Source: Ignelater luminosus | Taxonomy: Eukaryota; Arthropoda; Insecta; Coleoptera; Elateridae | Length of the DNA stretch: 64,000 bases | NCBI GenBank assembly: GCA_011009095.1 | Contig: VTPC01003481.1 | Location: 46,312 to 110,311, forward strand | Direction: 5' to 3' | Shown: positions 35,761 to 47,177 of the stretch, in pieces | How positions within the stretch are numbered: position 1 is the first letter of the stretch | How the letters are laid out: each line of letters opens with the position of its first letter | Translations under genes and position numbers: made by a program | Notes under the pieces: generated by a model | The model's input: only the letters and a program-made list of their open reading frames with translations | Databases searched by the model: none | Told to the model about the DNA's origin: nothing

Positions 35761-37634
35761 CAATTTTCAGTTTTATATAGGGATCCCGGATTCTCCAGAG
35801 AAATTCCACCAAATCATATAGGGGGGGAAGAAGTTCCACAAAATAATCATATAGAACCCAAAGACCCACTAACTGTCCATACCGGTAGAAAATATTTGCT
35901 ACTTCGGCTACTGTATACACATATACCAAATAAATTATTTCAATTTTACTTTCAAAACTCGACGTTTATTTTTATAATTTACACCATAGATGGCAGTTTA
36001 TTTCAAATATTTATTATGATATATAGGAAAGCACAGCGTACACAAAGTTACGTTTTTGTGAGAGGTTTTCCTTTGTACCCTACGTGCTGGCATTTTTCTT
36101 GCTTCTCGCGTTTCTCCAAAATGTTGCCTTTTTCATCAAATCTCACTTGGTCAGACACACTGGCTTTCGATGTAGATGGCAAGCTGACTGATCTTACCTT
36201 CAATACACTTTTTTCGTGCTCCAGTTTGAAAAAGGATAGAACTATATTTCTCCTAAATTCCTTTATATAAAAACTTTATCATGAGGATGCGTTTTATTGT
36301 ATGGCTGTTAACAATGGCCATGTTTAAAATTTTTGTAAATAAGCATCAGTATCATTTTTCCTCGTATAGCGATATTGTGCTTTTCCAGCAGCCAATCATG
36401 GTGATCAACTCTACCCATATGCTACTTATTGTAGTTTGCTATGAGGTAGGGATGTAGAACTGATATTTTTTCTTTTTTTTTCTTTGCTCCCACGAAATAC
36501 AAATGTCATAGGTTCAATTCAAAACTTGCAATTGCAAAGCACACATAAGTATATGTGAGTATCACAGGTTTATACTATTTGGTGTTTGCTTTCATTAAAT
36601 CATACGGTCGTAATTTTCACAACATAATTAGAAAAACTTTTCTAATAGTTTTCTTTCTTCCATTTCGATACTTTTTACCGGTGTTGAGGAAAGTGTAACA
36701 GGTATAGGTAAATCTGAGTTCTCAACGATTGAATACCTTAATTCTCATTACAGTACCCTAGTCTCACAACCTATATATCTGTTCTAACAATAAAAAAGGA
36801 AGTTAATTACTTAGCATTCAAATTCCGTTAATAAAAAGTACGTACTCACGCGCAGTTTGCAATACCATTTCAGTGGCTTTGGACTTACCTGTAAGAACAA
36901 AAGAACTTTATTTGTTCTAAGTAAAACAGATAAACGAAAGTACAAAACAAATATATATACTAGATTAGTATCAATACAAAACAATTTAAATAGCCAAGAC
37001 ATATTGTCGGCGATGAATTCATAAATGAGCTTCAAAATCTTTTAAGGCTATAAATTAAGACATAAAACAAATGGGCCTAAACTAAACTGAAGAGCTGTGG
37101 GACTTGGCCAATATCTAAGGGCAAGATAACACTTGGTGATAATTGTCTTCAACACACGTCTTTGTTCACGAATACCTTAAAATCTGGAAAGGAAACAGAC
37201 AATTCGATTTATGTAGATTTGATAATTAAGTTCACTGAATCGGTCAATAGTATGAGTTTATCAAATACGCCGATCTTCCGCAAAACTATTCTTTGAACTC
37301 ACAGAAAATGTGATAGCATTGCATAAACAAGATCGATTGGCTGATAACGAGTCAATGCGCTTCGTTTTCCTTTTTGACCCCCGCACTTTCTCGTTTTCAA
37401 TCGTTCCTCAGATAGCTTCGAAGTGGTTGATTTTTCCCAAGAAACATCTCTTAGAATTTAACAATTCCCAGGCCTATGATAAGCCTTACCAGTCGAGTTC
37501 AAAAAATATTGAATATGCCGACACAATAATTTAAAAATGCTAAAAGATATCCAGTGTCATTTATTTATTAAAAATAAAAAAAAAGATTTCTTAAAAAGAG
37601 CAATAAATTTGACAAAACAAATCAAGATGTAATA
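35761..37634. other. no recognisable gene (copy 1)
   Basis: AT-rich sequence, matched by 42120-43939. The open frame at 35719-36270 has no recognised motif and is shortened in the other copy. A 47-bp stretch at about 37136-37182 is absent from the other copy. Confidence 0.4.
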
Positions 37635-38157
37635 GATAGTCTCATTCAAACAGGACCACACACTTATTTAAATATTTTAAAAACTACAAATGATAAACTC
37701 ATGATATTTTAGATTTATGTACCATATTGTCCACCGTTGTCGATCGCCTTTTACCATTTCTCAGGCATTATGGAAACACCTTGGTATAGCCACGCCCCAA
37801 ACCATTTTGCAAAACCTCATCAATCCTATGTTTAAGGACATCAAAGTTGGCATATCGAATACCGCTTAGACAAATCTTCAGATTGCCAAAACAGTTGAAA
37901 CCATATGGCTGTAAGTCTGGCGAATATGGTGGCTGGATCCATGTTTCGATTTGGTTTTGATCAAGCCACTCACGCACCACATTGACAATGTGTGGACGCG
38001 CATTGTCATGTGCCGCCATCCAATTTGGAATATTGCAAGCCAGAAAGTCTCGGTTAACCTCGCCGGTCACAGTCTGTTCTTGCTATAGCGCCCTCTACTG
38101 TCTTTGTAATATGCGAACGAACGCGGTCCAACGCGGTCCAGTTTGAATGGGACTACC
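37635..38157 (-). mobile_element. short mariner derivative with 23-bp inverted ends (copy 1)
   Basis: The element is 523 bp, flanked by TA at 37633-37634 and 38158-38159. Its left end gatagtctcattcaaacagg and the reverse complement of its right end, ggtagtcccattcaaactgg, match over 23 bases with three mismatches. A normal mariner is about 1.3 kb, so this copy has lost more than half of its interior. The remaining minus-strand frame (38070-37768) encodes the catalytic C-terminus, with AHDNARPHIVNVVREWL (second Asp) and PPYSPDLQPYGFNCFGNLK. In the latter, the position normally holding the third Asp is Gly. The right end has a doubled acgcggtcca. A segment present in the other copy just before HDNA is missing here. 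Confidence 0.75.
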
Positions 38158-40852
38158 TAATATATAAAAGCCAAAAACATAAATATGAAAACATTAAATT
38201 TTCCACAATGTCAATAATAAATTTTGACCAAGTAACTTATGGTAACGATAAAAAAGAGCCTCTTAAATAAAGATTCTTGAAAGAAAATTTTGTTATCTCA
38301 TTTGTATAAGTTAAAAAGACAAAGAAGTCACAGACTCTCTCAATTAACAACAATAAAAACTTTAGTTTATTAAAATTTTAATCCTAAATTCAACTTAACC
38401 TTGGGTATCCATTACTGTAAATCTGCTAAGTAACTTATTTTATTGTGCAAAACAGAAAAATAACAAATAAAACTATTGAACTAGAAATACCTTGTCGATA
38501 ACAAACAGTCGATGCCCAATCTGGGGGAAAGCTTCACCAGGTTTGAAGGCAGTGTGGGGAATTTCTTCTTCAGTTTACTTGACTTAAACGGCTAGCGAAA
38601 AGGTCAATGACCCTCACGTACTTTCATATATAAAGGGCCAAAATGTTTTATTCACTCACAAAACATTGTTTAAGTACGCAAACACTGGTACGCACTTTCA
38701 CACCCAATTTCACAAAGCTATTGACAAATGTTTACTGCTGCCAATCGAGCTTTAAGACGGAATTACTATTAAACGACAGTTCTTTAATAACTAAAGGTTC
38801 CATGCCTTGAATATTACTAATACTTAATGGGTCTTTAAAACGAGAACAAAAGGTGACGCCGCATTTACAATCTCAACATTTAGTTGGACGAAATTGTGTT
38901 AAAATTCTTTGACCTACGAAATACAAACTTGGGAGGTTTTATTCCCAACTACTAGCAAAATTCTAAAATATTTTCGATTAGATAATCGTAAGTAGCTTAA
39001 ACAAAGGAATCATTTCCAAAAAGCACTAATGAACTTCCAAACAATATGAATTTGCGGTAGAATATTTTGACGATCCGCTAATGCTCGAATGTGGATCTAT
39101 TCTCTCTCATTGACTGACTCAGCCTGCTCTTGCGCGCTGCCAATTTGCACTAAGGCAACTCAACCACGCCTAGCTAGGCGCGACCGTCCAAACGTGAGTA
39201 AAACAAAGCCAACAAAACAAACGCTCCTGTCTTTACAATGGAACGTTCTTGCTAGTCGCAATCTGTAACGCACTAAGATGACAAAATTAAAAAGCGGGAT
39301 CACGCAGGAACCATTTATAAACACAACACGCTTCCATATGAGGTGAAATTGAAATGTAAGTTAACCCACATTAGAACAAGCTCGGCCTGGAACAGCGTCA
39401 GCAGGCGCAATTCCATGACATCTGCGCAACTAAAATGCGATATGTAATTGTTGTACGTTGGTTCATAATCAATTTCAATCAGAAATTTAATAAATGAAGT
39501 AACTAAGTATATCTACGGAATCACCAAAATGACATGCAATTTTAAAATAACATTACATATTTCACGTATAATAAATTGATGAAGAAATTCACAAGTGTAA
39601 AAATTAGCTTAATGCTTTAGCTACAGCTTTCCTTTTATTGATAATAAATAAGTAAATAATTCTGAAGGTTTTTGCTAAGTACTAGAAACAAAACTAATCT
39701 GTCAACTAGTTCATGAATAAATTTATGAATTAACTGATCCGTTAACCGACAAACAAATTGACAAGCGTGTAAAACTAGCTTTATACATGACTTTTTATAA
39801 ATTGAACTTCGATCTCTGCTATTCTGTTCATGTAAAGCATTTTTTACGTTTTAAAGAGTTCGAGCTTGCTGATTAAAAAACGAAACAATTTAATAAAAGG
39901 AAATCGTTTTATTCTGGACCTCGTAGCTTCAGCTACTATTTCACTGCTTCAATTCCCGGTAGAGATTTTTGACTTGCTACCCATTGCAATTCACTACTTT
40001 ACATCTTTGACTCCCACGTGAAGAATCACAGAATTTTGACCTGGAATTAAATCGAACTTTTTTGTTGAAAATCGGATACTTAACTATCTTAACTATTAAC
40101 AGAACGCCGAGGATTAGAAAGCAAAATAAATTTCTTTTTAATACTACCAAACTGAATGGGATCTGAAAAAAATTTGTCTTACTAACAATTCACTCAAAGG
40201 CATACATAGGCACTAGGATCACCCATGGGTGAATTGGCAAATTTGCCAGCAGAAACTAACTTTAGGCCAGATGTCTAGTCAAAATAATTCAGTTCTAATA
40301 GTCAAGATGTAAAATGTACCAACGGATTTTGTTGTTATACAAGCCAACTTGACCCTGATGCCCATCCATGTTCAAAGGCCTAAAAAAAATTTGATATCCT
40401 TAGGAAAAAAACAGAAGAAACGAACAAAGGAATAAAGCGAATTTTTCAGTACATTAAACAACTTCCTGTTGATCACAGGGTACTACTAATAATAACAAAC
40501 ATATATTTATGGTCTTTTAATTTTGAGTTGAAGATTTAAAATCAATTCTTACAGGGTAAGTCAAATCTGCATTTTAAACTTCCGCGCAACTCAATTGCAA
40601 CTTAATTATTTTTCATCATACTCTAACGCGACGGTCGTTTTGATACGAGCTGTTAAAGGTTTGATGTAGGTGTTAATAATTGTTTCTTTAGTGATCCTCT
40701 TTTAATCTGTGGCGTAAAATTAAAATTTCTTATTGAATTATCATCTGGCATTAGACATTATTGAAACGATTTCATGGGGAACTGCCTGTAGCTAAACGTT
40801 TTTGAAATAGTTCGTTTGCTTGGTTAAAAAGTTTATGAACGCGTAGTTATCT
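38158..40852. other. no recognisable gene (copy 1)
   Basis: This is non-coding AT-rich sequence, matched by 44481-47177. A cleaner GC-richer patch at about 39100-39260 contains tatataaag-like text upstream (38625) but nothing that defines a promoter. From about 39145 to the gap the sequence is nearly identical to the other copy. Confidence 0.4.
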
Positions 40853-41252
40853 NNNNNNNNNNNNNNNNNNNNNNNNNNNNNNNNNNNNNNNNNNNNNNNN
40901 NNNNNNNNNNNNNNNNNNNNNNNNNNNNNNNNNNNNNNNNNNNNNNNNNNNNNNNNNNNNNNNNNNNNNNNNNNNNNNNNNNNNNNNNNNNNNNNNNNNN
41001 NNNNNNNNNNNNNNNNNNNNNNNNNNNNNNNNNNNNNNNNNNNNNNNNNNNNNNNNNNNNNNNNNNNNNNNNNNNNNNNNNNNNNNNNNNNNNNNNNNNN
41101 NNNNNNNNNNNNNNNNNNNNNNNNNNNNNNNNNNNNNNNNNNNNNNNNNNNNNNNNNNNNNNNNNNNNNNNNNNNNNNNNNNNNNNNNNNNNNNNNNNNN
41201 NNNNNNNNNNNNNNNNNNNNNNNNNNNNNNNNNNNNNNNNNNNNNNNNNNNN
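40853..41252. other. assembly gap of exactly 400 N
   Basis: Four hundred undetermined bases. Open frames that cross it are artefacts of translating N. Both flanks are ends of the duplicated segment. Confidence 0.99.
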
Positions 41253-41955
41253 GCTACTTTTATTTGGTCGCTCCATCTTTTTGGTGATCTTCCTCTTGGT
41301 CTGGAACCTTCCATTTTCCCATACACAACTAATCGCTCTATGTTGTCAGGGTTTCTCCTAGATATGTCGCCAAGAAATTGCATGATTCTGGAGGCTATGG
41401 TTTCACGTAGCCGTTGCAGTTCATTAACTTCTTCTAGAATTGACCGATTCTCCAGCACCACATTTCCGTTGCGTCAATCTTCCTTTTGTCTTACGCTTTA
41501 AGAGTCCACGATTCAGCATATTAATGTTTTAATTACTTTTTTTTAGTGTTCACCGCTATGTGCATCCATTTCTTTGGAGGCCCTTGGCTGCTCTTTTGGC
41601 CATCTCGCATCTTCGTTTAACTTCATCTGTATATTCTTCGTTATTATCTATTAGTGCTTCTAAATATGCAAAGGTGTTTATTACTCGGCATTGTCCTATT
41701 TGCGTTATGTCCGGCCGGTTGTTATTTTTTCTATCTACTATCATAATTTTAGTTTTTTCTTAGTTACCAGCAAGTTCGTACTCATTGCTAGTTATTTCTT
41801 ATCCTGTTATGTTCTTCTAGTTCTTATTTTGTGTGTGCTAGTAATGCAGTATCGTCCGCGTATCGCAAGTTACTGATTTTAACACCAACCACCGAGATGC
41901 CTCCTGTCCAGTTTTCCAAGGTTTTTCTCATACTGTATTCTCCATACACATCAAA
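41253..41955 (-). pseudogene. RTE-like LINE, RT palm and C-terminal tail (copy 2)
   Basis: This is the same fragment as 34825-35580, cut on its right side by the N-gap. On the minus strand it shows ISNLRYADDTALLAHTQ-like text, a KIMIVDRKNNNRPDI region ending in MAKRAAKGLQRNGC (41744-41556) and the tail with RIMQFLGDISRR and RPRGRSPKRWSD (41461 to the gap edge). Differences from copy 1 include Asn-Ala to Asn-Pro in the tail and small changes around the VINTFAYL region. It is probably an allele of copy 1 and not a second insertion. Confidence 0.75.
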
Positions 41956-41999
41956 TATCTGCTGACCATCTATTTTACACTAAAGTTAATCAGATCTTG

Positions 42000-43939
42000 C
42001 TATTTGATTGTTGACATAAGGCCAAAGAAGATCACATACATATATTACGTCCATACAAGGCCGGATCTATCATTACGCAATATATGCAGTTGCCTGGGAC
42101 CCATCACCCCGAGGGGCCCACCAGCTCCCTTCAATTTTCTGTTTTATGTAGGAATCCCGGATTCTCCAGAAAAATTCCACCAAATCATATAGGGTGGGGG
42201 AAGAAGTTTCACAAAATAATCATATAAAACCCAAAGACCCACTAACTGTCCATACCGGTAGAAAATATTTGCTACTTCGGCTACTGTATACACATATACC
42301 AAATAAATTATTTCAATTTTACTTTCAAAACTCGACGTTTATTTTTATAATTTACACCATAGATGGCAGTTTATTTCAAATATTTATCATGATATATAGG
42401 AAAGCACAGCGTACACAAAGTTACGTTTTTGTGAGAGGTTTTCTTTTGTACCCTACGTGCTGGCATTTTTCTTGCTTTTCGCGTTTCTTTAAAATGTTGC
42501 CTCTTTCATCAAATCTCACTTGGTCAGAAACACTGGCTTTCGATGTAGATGGCAAGCTGACTGATCTTACTTTCAGTATAATTTTTTGTGCTCCAATTTG
42601 AAATAGGATAGAGCTATATTTCTCCTAAATTCCTTTATATAGAAACTTTATCATGAGGATGCGTTTTATTGTATGGCTGTTAACAATGGCCATGTTTAAA
42701 ATTTTTGTAAATAAGCATCAGTATCATTTTTTCCTTGTATAGCGATATTGTGCTTTTCCAGCAGCCAATCATGGTGATCAACTCTACCCATATGCTACTT
42801 ATTGTAGTTTGCTATGAGGTAGGGATGTAGAACTGATACTTTTTTTTTCTTTGCTCCCACGAAATACAAATGTCATAGGTTCAATTCAAAACTTGCAATT
42901 GCAAAGCACACATATTATGTTAAGTATATGTGAGTATCACAGGTTTATACTATTTGGTGTTTGCTTTCATTCATCATACGGTCGTAATTTTCACAACATA
43001 ATTAAAAAAACTTTTCTAATAGTTTTCTTTCTTCCATTTTGATACTTTTTACCGGTGTTGAGGAAAGTGTAACAGTTTTAGGTAAATCTGAGTCCTCAAC
43101 GATTGAGTATCCTAATTCTCATTACAGTATCCTAGTCTCACAACCTATATATCTGTTCTGACAATAGAAAAGGAAGTTAATTACTTAGCATTCAAATTCC
43201 GTTAATAAAAAGTACTTACTCACGCGCAGTTTGCAATACCATTTCAGTGGCTTTGGACTTAGCTGTAAGAAGAAAAGAACTTTATTTGTTCTAAGTAAAA
43301 CAGATAATCGAAAGTACAAAACAAATATATATATATATATATATATATTAGATTAGTATCAATACAAAACAATTTAAATAGGCAAGACATATTGTCGGCG
43401 ATGAATTCATAAATGAGTTTCAAAATCTTTTAAGGTTATAAATTAAGACATAAAACAAATGGACCTAAACTAAACTGAAGAGCTGTGAGACTTGGCCAAT
43501 ATCTAAGGGCAAGATAACACTTCTGGAAAGGAAACAGACAATTCGATTTATGTAGATTTGATAATTAAGTTCACTGAATCGGCCAATAGTATGAGTTTAT
43601 CAAATACGCTGATCTTCCACAAAACTGTTTGAACTCACAGAAAATGTGATAGCATTGCATAAACAAGATCGACTGGCTGATAACGAGTCAATGCACTTCG
43701 TTTTCCTTTTTGACCACCGCACTTTCTCGTTTTCAATCGTTCCTCAGGTAGCTTCGAAGTGGTTGATTTTTCCCAGGCCTATAATAAGCCTTACCAGTCG
43801 AGTTCAAAAAATATTGAATATGCCGACACAATAATTTAAAAATGCTAACAAATATCCAGTGTCATTTATTTATTAAAAATAAAAAAAAAGATTTCTTAAA
43901 AAGCGCAATAAATTTGACAAAACAAATCAAGATGTAATA
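42000..43939. other. no recognisable gene (copy 2), with an (AT)n microsatellite
   Basis: This is the counterpart of 35640-37634. It holds the degraded hAT-like end near 42056 and an (AT)12 run at 43325-43348, which is only about half as long in the left copy. I see no gene. Confidence 0.45.
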
Positions 43940-44480
43940 GATAGTCTCATTCAAACAGGACCACACATTTATTTAAATATTTTAAAAACTACAAATGATA
44001 AACTCATGATATTTTAGATTTATGTACCATATTGTCCACCGTTGTCGATCGCCTTTTGCCATTTCTCAGGCATTATGGAAACACCTTGGTATAGGCCACG
44101 CCCCAAACCATCTTGGAAAACCTCATCAATCCTATGTTTAAGGACCTCAAAGTTGGCATATCGAGTACCACTTAGACAAATCTTCAGATTGCCAAAACAG
44201 TTGAAACCATATGGCTGTAAGTCTGGCGAATATGGTGGCTGGATCCATGTTTTGATTTGGTTTTGATCAAGCCACTCACGCACCACATTGGCAATGTGTG
44301 GACGCGCATTGTCATGTGCGAGTATAAGCTTCTTGACGTTACGTGCCGCCATACAATTTGGAATATTGCAAGCCAGAAAGTCTCGGTTAACCTCACCAAT
44401 CACAGTCTGTTCTTGCTATAGCGCCTTCTACTGTCTTTGTAATATGCGAGCGAACGCGGTCCTGTTTGAATGGGACTATC
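43940..44480 (-). mobile_element. short mariner derivative with near-perfect 23-bp ends (copy 2)
   Basis: The element is 541 bp, flanked by TA at 43938-43939 and 44481-44482. The ends gatagtctcattcaaacagg and gatagtcccattcaaacagg (right end reverse-complemented) differ at one base and extend to GGACC. The minus-strand frame (44403-44020) gives NVKKLILAHDNARPHIANVV, then PPYSPDLQPYGFNCFGNLK, then a mariner-like C-terminus ending EKWQKAIDNGGQYG. The second catalytic Asp is present, the third is Gly, and the whole N-terminal DNA-binding part and first Asp are gone. It is a deletion derivative that could only have moved with transposase from elsewhere. It is the allele of 37635-38157. Confidence 0.8.
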
Positions 44481-44482
44481 TA

Positions 44483-47177
44483 ATATATAAAAGTCAAAAA
44501 CATAAATATGAAAACATTAAATTTTCCACAATGTCAATAATAAATTTTGACCACGTAACTTATGGTAACGATAAAAAAGGGCCTCTTAAATAAAGATTCT
44601 TGAAACAAACTTTTGCTATCTCCTTTGTATAAGTTAAAAAGACAAAGAAGTCACAGACTCCCTCAATTAACAACAATGAAAACTTTAGTTTATTAAAATT
44701 GTAATCCTAAATTCAACTTAACCTTGGGTATCCATTACTGTCAATTTGCTAAGTAACTAATTTTATTGTGCAAAACAGAAAAATAACAAATAAAACTATT
44801 GAACTAGAAATACCTTGTCGATAACAAACAGTCGATGCCCTATCTGGGGAAAGCTTCACCAGGTTTGAAGGCACTGTGGGAGAATTTCTTCTTCAATTTA
44901 CTTGACTTAAACGGCTGGCGAAAAGGTCAATGACTCTCACGCAGTTTCATATATAAAGCACTAAAATGTTTTATTCACTCACAAAACATTGTTTAAGTAC
45001 GCAAACACAGGTGCGCACTTGCACACCCAATTTTACAAAGCTATTGACAAATATTTACTGCTACCAATCGAGCTTTAAGATGGAATTACTATTAAACGAC
45101 AGTTTTTTAATAACTAAAGGTTCAATGTCTTTGAGTATCACTAATATTTAATGGGTCTTTAAAACGAGAACAAAGGGTGACGTCGCATTTGCAATCTTAA
45201 CATTTAGTTGGACGAAATTGTGTTAAAATTGTTTGACCTACGAAATACAAACTTGGGAGTTTTATTCCCAACTACTAGCAAAATTCTAAAATATTTTCGA
45301 TTAGATAATCGTAAGTAGCTTAAACAAAAGAATCATTTCCAAAAGGCACTAATGAACTTCCAAACAATATGAATTTGCGGTAGAATATTTTGACGATCCG
45401 CTAATGCTCGAATGTGGATCTATTCTCTCTAATTGACTGACTCCGCCTGTCCTTGCGTGCTGCCAATTTGCACTAAGGCAACTCAACCACGCCTAGCTAG
45501 GCGCGACCGTCCAAACGTGAGTAAAACAAAGCCAACAAAACAAACGCTCCTGTCTTTACAATGGAACGTTCTTGCCAGTCGCAATCTGTAACGCACTAAG
45601 ATGACAAAATTAAAAAGCGGGATCACGCAGGAACCATTTATAAACACAACACGCTTCCATATGAGGTGAAATTGAAATGTAAGTTAACCCACATTAGAAC
45701 AAGCTCGGCCTGGAACAGCGTCAGCAGGCGCAATTCCATGACATCTGCGCAACTAAATGCGATATGTAATTGTACAATGAAACCATACGTTGGTTCATAA
45801 TCAATTTCAATCAGAAATTTAATAAATGAAGTAACTAAGTATATCTACGGAATCACCAAAATGACATGCAATTTTAAAATAACATTACATATTTCACGTA
45901 TAATAAATTGATGAAGAAATTCACAAGTGTAAAAATTAGCTTAATGCTTTAGCTACAGCTTTCCTTTTATTGATAATAAACCTCAAAGTAAATAATTCTG
46001 AAGGTTTTTGCTAAGTACTAGAAACAAAACTAATCTGTCAACTAGTTCATGAATAAATTTATGAATTAACTGATCCGTTAACCGACAAACAAATTGACAA
46101 GCGTGTAAAACTAGCTTTATACATGACTTTTTATAAATTGAACTTCGATCTCTGCTATTCTGTTCATGTAAAGCATTTTTTACGTTTTAAAGAGTTCGAG
46201 CTTGCTGATTAAAAAACGAAACAATTTAATAAAAGGAAATCGTTTTATTCTGGACCTCGTAGCTTCAGCTACTATTTCACTGCTTCAATTCCCGGTAGAG
46301 ATTTTTGACTTGCTACCCATTGCAATTCACTACTTTACATCTTTGACTCCCACGTGAAGAATCACAGAATTTTGACCTGGAATTAAATCGAACTTTTTTG
46401 TTGAAAATCGGATACTTAACTATCTTAACTATTAACAGAACGCCGAGGATTAGAAAGCAAAATAAATTTCTTTTTAATACTACCAAACTGAATGGGATCT
46501 GAAAAAAATTTGTCTTACTAACAATTCACTCAAAGGCATACATAGGCACTAGGATCACCCATGGGTGAATTGGCAAATTTGCCAGCAGAAACTAACTTTA
46601 GGCCAGATGTCTAGTCAAAATAATTCAGTTCTAATAGTCAAGATGTAAAATGTACCAACGGATTTTGTTGTTATACAAGCCAACTTGACCCTGATGCCCA
46701 TCCATGTTCAAAGGCCTAAAAAAAATTTGATATCCTTAGGAAAAAAACAGAAGAAACGAACAAAGGAATAAAGCGAATTTTTCAGTACATTAATTGATCA
46801 CAGGGTACTACTAATAATAACAAACATATATTTATGGTCTTTTAATTTTGAGTTGAAGATTTAAAATCAATTCTTACAGGGTAAGTCAAATCTGCATTTT
46901 AAACTTCCGCGCAACTCAATTGCAACTTAATTATTTTTCATCATACTCTAACGCGACGGTCGTTTTGATACGAGCTGTTAAAGGTTTGATGTAGGTGTTA
47001 ATAATTGTTTCTTTAGTGATCCTCTTTTAATCTGTGGCGTAAAATTAAAATTTCTTATTGAATTATCATCTGGCATTAGACATTATTGAAACGATTTCAT
47101 GGGGAACTGCCTGTAGCTAAACGTTTTTGAAATAGTTCGTTTGCTTGGTTAAAAAGTTTATGAACGCGTAGTTATCT
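44483..47177. other. no recognisable gene (copy 2)
   Basis: This is the counterpart of 38160-40852. It is AT-rich and non-coding. Because its right boundary is a real junction with 47178 onward, it probably shows how the left copy would continue across the gap. Confidence 0.4.

Larger units (their letters stand above)
34880..40852. repeat. duplicated segment, left copy (probable assembly duplication)
   Basis: This 5,973-bp segment is repeated at 41253-47177 in the same orientation. The left copy stops exactly at the N-gap, and the right copy starts exactly after it. Up to about 39145 the copies differ by a few percent, with many substitutions and several indels. From there to the end they are almost identical apart from a few small indels. 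The coincidence of both copy ends with the gap fits two allelic contig ends placed side by side. Confidence 0.9.
41253..47177. repeat. duplicated segment, right copy (probable assembly duplication)
   Basis: This is the partner of 34880-40852, 5,925 bp long, starting at the first base after the gap. Its last shared bases (gcgtagttatct) are followed by unique sequence from 47178. Compared with the left copy it lacks 47 bp near 43520 and has a longer (AT)n at 43325-43348. It has about 26 extra bases within the mariner derivative near 44320, and small indels near 45765, 45980 and 46793. Confidence 0.9.

Noticed and set aside
35719..36270. 183-codon plus-strand frame as a gene
   Set aside because: The matching frame in the right copy is shorter and broken differently, it has no motif, and it starts inside a hAT-like terminus.
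40833..41461. Open frames of 147 and 204 codons across the N-gap
   Set aside because: Most of their length is translated N. Only the LINE tail on the right edge is real.
34880..47177. Genuine recent segmental tandem duplication
   Set aside because: This is possible, but less likely than an assembly artefact because both inner copy ends fall exactly on the edges of the N-gap.
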